The position numbers were made by a program, and so were the translations under genes. The notes under the pieces are model-generated. The model was not told where the DNA came from, searched no databases, and saw only the letters and a program-made list of their open reading frames with translations. From positions 1 to 11,141 of the forward strand of contig CAIUGQ010000412.1 of NCBI GenBank assembly GCA_903898725.1: DNA of 11,141 bases. The letters are read 5' to 3'. The stretch comes from an uncultured Burkholderiales bacterium. Lineage in GTDB: Bacteria > Pseudomonadota > Gammaproteobacteria > Burkholderiales > Burkholderiaceae_E. How positions within the stretch are numbered: the first letter of the stretch is position 1; every line of letters starts with the position of its first letter. Below are positions 5,966 through 11,141 of the stretch, one piece after another.

Positions 5966-7180
5966 TCAGGCCTCGAGCGCGCCGGCGAGGAAGTCGCGGA
6001 CCGCAGGGTCCCGGGTCAGGGTGAGCGCGGTCTGCATCGCCTCGGCGGCCGCCGGCCGGTCGCCGGTCGCGGCCAGCGACATGGCGAGCGTGACCCAGTA
6101 CGGCTGGTAGCCCGCGACCTCGGCGGCGACGAGCCGACGCAGGATGCCGAGCGCCTGCCCGGGCTCGCCGGCGTCGAGCCGCGCGGCGGCCTGGGACACC
6201 AGGACACCCACGCTCGGCGCCCGTTCGGCCAGCAGGCCGTAGAGCGTCGCGAGCGCCGCGTGCTCGGTGCGGCCGGTGATCGGACGCTGGGCGTGCACCG
6301 ACTGGATCGCGGCCTCGCACTGGTAGCGTCCGAACACGCCCGACCGCGACGCCGCGGTGAGCTGGCCTTCGGCCTCGATGATCATGTCGCGCGACCACAG
6401 CCGGGCGTCCTGCCGACCCAGCGGCACGAAGCGGCCCTCGGCGTCGCGCCGGGCCGCGCGTCGGGACTCGCAGTACAGCATCAGCGCCAGCAGGCCGCGT
6501 GCCTCCGGCTCGGCGGGCAGCAGCGACACGAGCAGGCGCCCGAGGAAGAGCGCCTCCCCCGCCAGGTCCCCGGCACCCGGATCGGCGCCGGCGACCGTGT
6601 CCCAGCTGGTGCCGTAGGCCGCATAGACGGCATTGAGCACGTCGCCGAGCCGCTCCGGCATGTCCTCGGCGCCCGGCAGCTCGAAGCGCAGCCCCGAGTC
6701 GCGGATCTTGGCCTTCGCGCGCACCAGCCGCTGCCCCATCGTGGCCGGGGCGACGAGGAAGGCCGAACCGATCTGCACCGCGTCGAGCCCCAGCACCGTC
6801 TGCAGCATCAGCGGCGTGCGGATGGCCTCGTCGATGGCGGGGTGGGCACAGACGAACAGCAGCTTGAGCCGGTCGTCGGGCAGGTCCGGCGCCTCGGGTG
6901 CGAAGCCGTCGTGCAGCAGGGCCAGCTCGATCGCCGACGCGTCGACGACGCTCCGATGCCGCGCCGCGTTGCGCAGCGTGTTGCGCGCCGCGGTCATCAG
7001 CCAGGCATCGGGATTGTCCGGGACGCCGGTCTCGGGCCAGGTCCGCAGGGCCGCCACGAAGGCCTCGGAGAGGGCGTCCTCCGAGGCCGCGATGTCCCGG
7101 GAGCGCGCGACCAGGATCGACAGCAGCCGGCCGTAGGAGGCACGCGCCGCCGTCTCCGCCGCGCGTCGCGCGTCCCGCAT
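5966..7180 (-). CDS. ECF42-type RNA polymerase sigma factor with DUF6596/TPR-like C-terminal extension
   Basis: A 404-residue sigma factor. Residues about 15-75 form region 2, with EDALSEAFVAALRTWP and the strongly conserved GVPDNPDAWLMTAARN (52-67). Residues about 102-165 form region 4, with DDRLKLLFVCAHPAI and an AFLVAPATMGQRLVRAKAKI recognition helix. Residues about 178-280 correspond to DUF6596 (RLGDVLNAVYAAYG, LLALMLYCESRRAAR, LWSRDMIIEAE). The remainder to 404 is a TPR-like helical region, including GRYQCEAAIQSVHAQ and AMQTALTLTRDPAVRDFL. This layout is that of ECF42 proteins, which lack a classical anti-sigma factor and are thought to be controlled through the C-terminal extension and a DGPF partner. 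That partner gene lies two bases upstream here, so the two are co-transcribed. The C-terminal region looks diverged from the usual LNRAVA and PYHxxRAxLL patterns. Start ATG 7180 is the first one after the partner's stop. Confidence 0.9.
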   Translation of the reverse strand: MRDARRAAETAARASYGRLLSILVARSRDIAASEDALSEAFVAALRTWPETGVPDNPDAWLMTAARNTLRNAARHRSVVDASAIELALLHDGFAPEAPDLPDDRLKLLFVCAHPAIDEAIRTPLMLQTVLGLDAVQIGSAFLVAPATMGQRLVRAKAKIRDSGLRFELPGAEDMPERLGDVLNAVYAAYGTSWDTVAGADPGAGDLAGEALFLGRLLVSLLPAEPEARGLLALMLYCESRRAARRDAEGRFVPLGRQDARLWSRDMIIEAEGQLTAASRSGVFGRYQCEAAIQSVHAQRPITGRTEHAALATLYGLLAERAPSVGVLVSQAAARLDAGEPGQALGILRRLVAAEVAGYQPYWVTLAMSLAATGDRPAAAEAMQTALTLTRDPAVRDFLAGALEA

Positions 7181-7182
7181 GC

Positions 7183-7542
7183 TCAGGCGGCAGGCGGCGG
7201 CATGACCGGCCGGACCTCGACCGCGGCGCTCGCGGCCGCGGGGGCGCGCGCCGCCCAGTCCAGCGCCGTGTCGAGGTCGGGCACCTCGATCACGAAGTAG
7301 CCGGCGAGCTGCTCCTTGGCGTCGGCGAAGGGGCCGTCCTGCACCAGTCGCTTGCCGTCGCGCACGCGCACCGTGGTGGCGGTGTGGGGGGGCTGCAGGC
7401 CGTCGCCGTTGACGATGATGCCGGCCTGCGCCAGCGCCGCGATGTAGGCGCTCCAGCCGCCCCAGTAGGCGCCCGCATGCGCCGGGTCGTTGCGCTTGGC
7501 GAATTCGCTCTCGGTCTCGGTGAAGATCAGCATGTACTGCAT
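7183..7542 (-). CDS. DGPF/YCII-like protein, ECF sigma factor partner
   Basis: A 119-residue protein, the usual size for YCII-related DGPF-domain proteins. It starts MQYMLIFTETESEFAKR, as is typical, and carries the defining DGPF motif inside KRLVQDGPFADAKEQLAGYF, followed by the helix VPDLDTALDWAARAP and a terminal VEVRPVMPP strand. ATG 7542 is chosen because AAAGGA lies eight bases upstream; a second in-frame ATG at 7551 would sit on top of that site. The gene directly precedes the sigma factor gene, with only two bases between stop and start. DGPF proteins are the standard neighbours of ECF41/ECF42-type sigma factors, where they are often members of the regulon. Their enzymatic or ligand-binding role is not established. 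A ferredoxin-like alpha/beta fold is expected from the family. Confidence 0.92.
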   Translation of the reverse strand: MQYMLIFTETESEFAKRNDPAHAGAYWGGWSAYIAALAQAGIIVNGDGLQPPHTATTVRVRDGKRLVQDGPFADAKEQLAGYFVIEVPDLDTALDWAARAPAAASAAVEVRPVMPPPAA

Positions 7543-7550
7543 GGTCGACA

Positions 7551-7556
7551 TCCTTT
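7551..7556 (-). promoter_or_regulatory. Ribosome binding site deciding the DGPF start
   Basis: AAAGGA on the minus strand with an eight-base spacer to ATG 7542. The site overlaps the alternative ATG at 7551 and so argues against initiation there. Confidence 0.6.
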
Positions 7557-7620
7557 CGTCGTGTTTGGATCGAGGGGCGGGGGCGCGGGATGCGCCCTCC
7601 TGATCGCCTCTCGATGGGAT

Positions 7621-7647
7621 GACACGCGAGGCCCGTCGATTTCGACA
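7621..7647 (-). promoter_or_regulatory. Predicted ECF42-dependent promoter of the DGPF-sigma operon
   Basis: On the minus strand TGTCGAA (7647-7641) matches the -35 motif I recall for ECF42 sigma factors. About 15-16 bp further, CGTGTC (7626-7621) can serve as an ECF-type -10 (GTC-containing). Transcription would start around 7613-7615, about 70 bases before the DGPF start codon. The -35 match is good; the -10 is less certain. It implies autoregulation of the DGPF and sigma genes. Confidence 0.6.
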
Positions 7648-7660
7648 GTCGGCGAAAGAA

Positions 7661-7684
7661 TAATGATGCCTGCCCGCGGCGGGC
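7661..7684 (-). terminator. Candidate intrinsic terminator of the molybdenum hydroxylase operon
   Basis: On the minus strand, 22 bases after the stop of the dehydrogenase gene, the self-complementary GCCCGCCGCGGGC (7684-7672) is followed by AGGCATCATTATTCTTTCG, the most T-rich stretch of the intergenic region. Stem plus T-rich tail is consistent with an intrinsic terminator separating the hydroxylase operon from the ECF operon, although the T run is interrupted and begins several bases after the stem. Confidence 0.42.
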
Positions 7685-7706
7685 CCGTGGAGGGCGCCCG
7701 CGAGCG

Positions 7707-8606
7707 TCAGTCGGCGTAGCGCCTGAACAGCGCCTGCGTGCCGTCGCGCGCGTGGCCTGCGGCCGCCAGCTCGTCGTACAGGCGGCTGGCCAGCGTCAGG
7801 CCGGGCAGGTCCAGGCCCATGCGCGTCGACTCGGCGACGGCGATGCCCAGGTCCTTGACGAAATGCTCGGTGAAGAAGCCCGCGGCGAAGTCGCCGCACA
7901 GCATCCGCGGCCCCATGTTCGACAGCAGGAAGCCGCCGGCCGCGCCACCCGAGATCGAGCCCAGCACCGCCTGCGGATCGAGTCCGGCCCGCCGCGCGTA
8001 GGCCAGGCCCTCGCAGACGCCGACCATGGTCGAGGCGATGACGATCTGGTTGGCGAGCTTGGTGTGCTGGCCGCTGCCCGGACCGCCCTGGCGCAGCACG
8101 CTGCGCCCCATCCGCGACAGCAGCGGCGCCGCGAGGTCGAAGGCGGCCTGGGTGCCGCCGACCATGATCGACAGCGCCGCGTCGCGCGCGCCGACGTCGC
8201 CGCCGGAGACCGGCGCGTCCAGCGCATGCACGCCGCGTGCCGCGGCCGCCTCGGCGATCCGCAGCGCGAGCGCCGGGCTCGAGGTGGTCATGTCGACGAG
8301 CACGGTGCCCGCGGCTGCCGACGCGACGATCGCGCCGCTGCCGAGGTACAGCGCCTCGACGTCGGCCGGGAAGCCGACGATGGTGATCACCACGCGGCAG
8401 GCGGCGGCCAGGGCCGCGGGCGTGTCGTGCCAGGTCGCGCCGGCGGCCAGCAGCGCCTCGGCGCCGCCGCGCGAGCGGTTGTACACGTGCAGCCGGTGCC
8501 CGGCGCGCTGCAGGTGACCGGCCATGTGGCGGCCCATGATGCCGAGCCCGATGAAGCCCACGTCCAGCGCGTCGCCGCCGCTGCCGCCATCCGTTGTGCT
8601 GCTCAT
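7707..8606 (-). CDS. NAD(P)-dependent 3-hydroxyisobutyrate dehydrogenase-family oxidoreductase
   Basis: A 299-residue beta-hydroxyacid dehydrogenase. The Rossmann nucleotide-binding loop is GFIGLGIMG at 17-25, the substrate-binding signature DAPVSGGDVGA is at 130-140, and GSGQHTKLANQ at 177-187 contains the probable catalytic Lys184. KDLGIA at 251-256 belongs to the C-terminal helical domain used for dimerisation. Members oxidise 3-hydroxyisobutyrate, tartronate semialdehyde (reductively), gamma-hydroxybutyrate and related compounds; the exact substrate cannot be read. NYR/VYNRS at the end of beta-2 (about 41-45) suggests NADP rather than NAD preference, a tentative inference. The first ATG overlaps the stop of the molybdenum hydroxylase gene by four bases (ATGA), so both are made from one message and probably act in one pathway. 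A longer open frame upstream is only a shadow of the hydroxylase gene. Confidence 0.9.
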   Translation of the reverse strand: MSSTTDGGSGGDALDVGFIGLGIMGRHMAGHLQRAGHRLHVYNRSRGGAEALLAAGATWHDTPAALAAACRVVITIVGFPADVEALYLGSGAIVASAAAGTVLVDMTTSSPALALRIAEAAAARGVHALDAPVSGGDVGARDAALSIMVGGTQAAFDLAAPLLSRMGRSVLRQGGPGSGQHTKLANQIVIASTMVGVCEGLAYARRAGLDPQAVLGSISGGAAGGFLLSNMGPRMLCGDFAAGFFTEHFVKDLGIAVAESTRMGLDLPGLTLASRLYDELAAAGHARDGTQALFRRYAD

Positions 8607-10987
8607 GCCGTGCCGTCCTCGGTGCGTGCCCGGCCCGCGCGGATCAGGTCGCGCAGCGCCATCGGCGTGAAGGGCTGGTTCTCGGCGACCACGCCGAGCG
8701 GTGCCAGTGCATCGTTGATCGCACCGGCGAGCGCGCCGATCGCGCCCATCACGCCGCCCTCGGCCATGCCCTTGATGCCCGCCGGCGTGCCCCGGCTCGG
8801 CGTGTGCATCGGGATCAGCTCGAACTCGGGCAGCTCGGCGGCGGTCGCCACCAGGTAGTCCGACAGCAGGCCGGTGAGGTTCTGCCCGGTCGCGTCGTAG
8901 ACCACCTCCTCGAAGAGCGCCCCCGACAGCCCCATCGCGATCGCGCCATGCTGCTGGCCCTCGACCACCACCGGACTCATCACCGTGCCGCAGTCCTCGG
9001 CGACCAGGTAGCGCAGGATCTGGAGTCCGCCGGTGGCCGGATCGATCTCGACCTCGCAGGCGTGCGACGCGTTCGAGTACGTCATCGGCGGCGGATCGTA
9101 GGTCCGGTTGAAGTCCAGGCCCGGCGGCACGCCTGGCGGCAGCGCGGTCGGGTCCAGGTAGGCGATGCGGGCGACGTCGGCGAGGCCCAGGCCGGTGTCG
9201 GCCCAGCCGCCCGCGCCCTCGCGCTCGACGCGCCCGCCTTTCAGGCGCAGCGCGGCCGCGGCCGTGTCCGCCAGGCCGAGCCGATGCGCCGCGATCGCCA
9301 GCACCCGGGCCCTCGCGTCGCGCGCGCACAGCCACAGCACGCTGCCGCCGGCCGTGCCGCCACGCGCGCCGCGGCTGCCCATGCCGTAGGGCGCGACGTC
9401 GGTGTGGCCGAGGTGCAGGTGCACCGCCGAGGGCGCGACGCCGAGCCCGTCGGCGACGACCTGCGCGAACGCCGTCTCGTAGCCCTGGCCGGTCGCGCCC
9501 AGGCCGACCGACACGTTGACCGCGCCGCTCGGCTCGATCCGAAGCCAGCCGGCCTCGTGCCCCGACCCAGGGATGCCGGCCGACTTGTAGAAGGCCGAGC
9601 CGTAGGTGGTCGATTCGACAACGTTGCACACGCCCAGGCCGAGCAGTCGGCCGGCTGCGCGGGCCTCGCGCTGGCGGCTGCGGAAGGCGTCGTGGCCGAT
9701 GCCCTCGAGGGCCGCCTCGAAGGTCCGCGCCGGTGTCACGTCGCGCAGCACCTCGCCGGTGGCCATCCGGTAGGGCAGCTCGTCGGACCGGATCATGTTC
9801 ACGCGGCGAACCTGCATCGCGTCGAGCCCGAGCTCGCGGGCGACCGCGTCGAGCGTCCCGTCCATCACCCAGCTGGTGATGGCCATCGGCGCGCGCATCG
9901 GCGCATTGCCGACCTTGTTCGTCAGCACGACGCGGATGTCGTACCGATAGTCCTGGATGCGGTACGGCCCGCTCAGGATCATCGCGACCACGCGCGCCAG
10001 GTAGTTGCCCGGATAGAAGCAGTAGGCGCCGAAGTCCTCGAGGATCTCGAGCTCCAGCGCCAGCACGCGGCCCTCGGCATCGACCGCGGCGCGGGTGCGG
10101 CAGGTGTCCTCGCGCGACTGGGTCGAGGTCGACAGGTTCTCCATCCGGTCCTCGCGCCAGCGCACCGGCCGGCGCAGCGCGCGTGCGATCGCCGCGACCG
10201 CGAGCTCCTCGCGGTACAGCGCGATCTTCTGACCGAAGCCGCCGCCGACATCCGGCGAGATCACCGTGACCTGCGATTCGCTCAGGCGCAGCCGGGCGGC
10301 GAGCTGCGTGCGGTACGGATGCGGCACCTGGCTGCCGACGTGGAAGCTCAGGTGCTCGCGGCCCTCGTCCCAGACGGCGATGCAGCCGCGCGTCTCGATC
10401 GGCAGGTGGGTCTGGCGATGCTGCGAGAAGCGGGCCTCGACGATCCGGTGCGCGCCGCGCATCCGCGCGTCGACGTCGCCGAACGCGGCGTGCTGGTGCG
10501 ACACCAGGTTCGAGGCGAGCGTCTCGTCGACGAGCGGCGCGCCGGGCTCGAGCGCGCGGTGCATGTCGGTGACCGCCTCGAGCACGTCCCAGTCGACCAG
10601 CACCTGCTCGGCAGCGTCCTCGGCGAGGTAGCGGTCCGCGGCGATCACGCAGGCCACCGGGTCGCCGTGGAAGCGCACGCGATCGATCGGCAGCGTGTCC
10701 ATCTCCACCGGCTGCAGGCCGTCGATCGCCGGCGCCATCCGGTGCCGTGTCGTCCACTCGGCGAGCTGGCGACCGGTGACGACGGCGACCACGCCCGGCA
10801 TCGCGCGCGCCGCGTCCGCATCGATCGAGACGATGCGCGCATGCGCGTGCGGCGAGCGCACGAAATGTGCATGCAGCGCGCCCGGCACCTCGATGTCGTC
10901 GATGTAGCGGCCAGCCCCGATCAGGAAGCGCCGGTCCTCCTTGCGGGGCACCGGCCGGCCGATCCAGCGCGGCTCAGCCTCGCTCAT
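8603..10987 (-). CDS. Molybdenum hydroxylase large subunit (xanthine dehydrogenase/CoxL family)
   Basis: A 794-residue molybdopterin-cytosine-dinucleotide-binding subunit of the xanthine dehydrogenase/aldehyde oxidase/CO dehydrogenase family. It hydroxylates a carbon with water-derived oxygen and passes electrons to the 2Fe-2S subunit. Landmarks are the N-terminal a/b hammerhead domain (about 18-140, RFLIGAGRYIDDI and GDPVACVIAADRY), DVGGGFGQK at 246-254, GATGQGYET at 497-505, GMGSRGARGG at 535-544 and GIKGMAEGGVMGA at 737-749, with Glu743 as the catalytic base. The AYxCSFR loop of true CO dehydrogenase is absent. In its region the protein reads NAPMRAPMAITSW (361-373), with Arg365 in place of the common R-G-x-G loop start. 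The substrate is therefore an aldehyde, N-heterocycle or similar, not CO. The start ATG 10987 has GGAG six bases before it and overlaps the small-subunit gene by 14 bases. No FAD-subunit gene lies between small and large subunits. Confidence 0.93.
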   Translation of the reverse strand: MSEAEPRWIGRPVPRKEDRRFLIGAGRYIDDIEVPGALHAHFVRSPHAHARIVSIDADAARAMPGVVAVVTGRQLAEWTTRHRMAPAIDGLQPVEMDTLPIDRVRFHGDPVACVIAADRYLAEDAAEQVLVDWDVLEAVTDMHRALEPGAPLVDETLASNLVSHQHAAFGDVDARMRGAHRIVEARFSQHRQTHLPIETRGCIAVWDEGREHLSFHVGSQVPHPYRTQLAARLRLSESQVTVISPDVGGGFGQKIALYREELAVAAIARALRRPVRWREDRMENLSTSTQSREDTCRTRAAVDAEGRVLALELEILEDFGAYCFYPGNYLARVVAMILSGPYRIQDYRYDIRVVLTNKVGNAPMRAPMAITSWVMDGTLDAVARELGLDAMQVRRVNMIRSDELPYRMATGEVLRDVTPARTFEAALEGIGHDAFRSRQREARAAGRLLGLGVCNVVESTTYGSAFYKSAGIPGSGHEAGWLRIEPSGAVNVSVGLGATGQGYETAFAQVVADGLGVAPSAVHLHLGHTDVAPYGMGSRGARGGTAGGSVLWLCARDARARVLAIAAHRLGLADTAAAALRLKGGRVEREGAGGWADTGLGLADVARIAYLDPTALPPGVPPGLDFNRTYDPPPMTYSNASHACEVEIDPATGGLQILRYLVAEDCGTVMSPVVVEGQQHGAIAMGLSGALFEEVVYDATGQNLTGLLSDYLVATAAELPEFELIPMHTPSRGTPAGIKGMAEGGVMGAIGALAGAINDALAPLGVVAENQPFTPMALRDLIRAGRARTEDGTA

Positions 10988-11141
10988 CGCTCGCTCCCTC
11001 GGTCGTCGCGGCCTCGCGCAGGCGCCGCGCGGCCTCGCGGATCGCGACGACGATGTTGTGGTACCCGGTGCAGCGGCACAGGTTGCCCGACAGCGCGTCG
11101 CGGATCTGCGCGTCGCTCGGGTCGGGGTGGTCGCGCAGGAA
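10974..11141 (-). CDS. 2Fe-2S small subunit of the molybdenum hydroxylase, C-terminal part (5' end outside window)
   Basis: The minus-strand frame from the right edge encodes 55 residues ending at TGA 10976-10974. It contains DAQIRDALSGNLCRCTGYHN, the C-x-C of the second 2Fe-2S cluster-binding helical domain of CoxS/XdhC-type ferredoxin-like subunits, followed by IVVAIREAARRLREAA and a short polar tail. It would relay electrons from the molybdenum centre of the large subunit to an FAD subunit or a cytochrome. Its stop lies 14 bases inside the large-subunit gene, so the two are translationally coupled. The plant-type ferredoxin domain and the first C-x2-C lie beyond the window. Confidence 0.92.
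   Translation of the reverse strand, partial: FLRDHPDPSDAQIRDALSGNLCRCTGYHNIVVAIREAARRLREAATTEGASDERG

Noticed and set aside
6260..7300. Plus-strand open frame of 346 codons opposite the sigma factor and DGPF genes
   Set aside because: It spans two well-recognised minus-strand genes and their junction, and its product is Arg/Gly/Gln-rich with no family resemblance.
7545..7550. Second TGTCGA copy on the minus strand, near the DGPF start
   Set aside because: It lies between the ribosome binding site and the start codon, so a promoter there would start transcription inside the gene; probably chance, helped by the GTCGAC palindrome.
8607..10757. Minus-strand upstream extension of the dehydrogenase frame (over 1000 codons in total)
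   Set aside because: Only the last 299 codons are protein-like; the rest is the hydroxylase gene in the wrong frame.
8603..11141. Annotation as carbon monoxide dehydrogenase (coxSL)
   Set aside because: The AYxCSFR loop diagnostic of true CO dehydrogenase is not present in the large subunit.
1..11141. CRISPR array, insertion sequence, tRNA or phage genes
   Set aside because: No regularly spaced repeats with unique spacers, no transposase-like protein or terminal inverted repeats, no cloverleaf-like sequence and no phage structural proteins were seen; the only direct repeats are the two in-gene tandem arrays.

Overview
The window is very GC-rich DNA with tightly packed genes, strong G/C preference at third codon positions, ATG(A) stop/start overlaps and a Bug-type periplasmic binding receptor. 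Together these point to a betaproteobacterium of the order Burkholderiales (inference; no rRNA or other marker gene is present). There are no tRNAs, rRNAs, insertion sequences, phage genes or CRISPR arrays. No gap exceeds 300 bases; the longest non-coding stretch is about 164 bp (7543-7706).

Left part, plus strand (1-3354): a translationally coupled operon enters from the left edge. It holds the end of a DUF6285 protein, a 424-residue acyl-CoA dehydrogenase and a 617-residue acyl/aryl-CoA synthetase that most resembles feruloyl-CoA synthase. The logic is activation of a carboxylic acid to its CoA thioester, then alpha,beta-dehydrogenation. Converging on it from the minus strand (3376-3822) is a small coiled-coil membrane-anchored protein of DUF1640/CCDC90 type carrying an internal 33-bp repeat. 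Divergent from that, on the plus strand, lie an SGNH-hydrolase-like lipoprotein (3972-4790) and a Bug-family substrate-binding protein (4916-5965).

Right part, minus strand (11141 down to 5966): one operon enters from the right edge, with a 2Fe-2S small subunit (its end only), a 794-residue molybdenum hydroxylase large subunit and a 3-hydroxyisobutyrate-dehydrogenase-like reductase, all with overlapping ends. After a candidate terminator comes a two-gene regulatory unit: a DGPF/YCII-like protein and an ECF42-type sigma factor with a DUF6596/TPR-like extension. A TGTCGAA box upstream of this pair looks like the -35 element of an ECF42 self-regulated promoter. The sigma factor gene and the Bug receptor gene converge with directly abutting stop codons (TGATCA).

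Overall this is an accessory-catabolism neighbourhood (CoA ligase, acyl-CoA dehydrogenase, solute receptor, molybdenum hydroxylase, hydroxyacid dehydrogenase) plus a self-contained ECF sigma module. I see no clearly unprecedented system. The most notable items are the predicted ECF42 promoter and its partners, the hendecad repeat protein with a possibly leaderless transcript, and the uncharacterised DUF6285/acyl-CoA dehydrogenase/feruloyl-CoA-synthase-like module.
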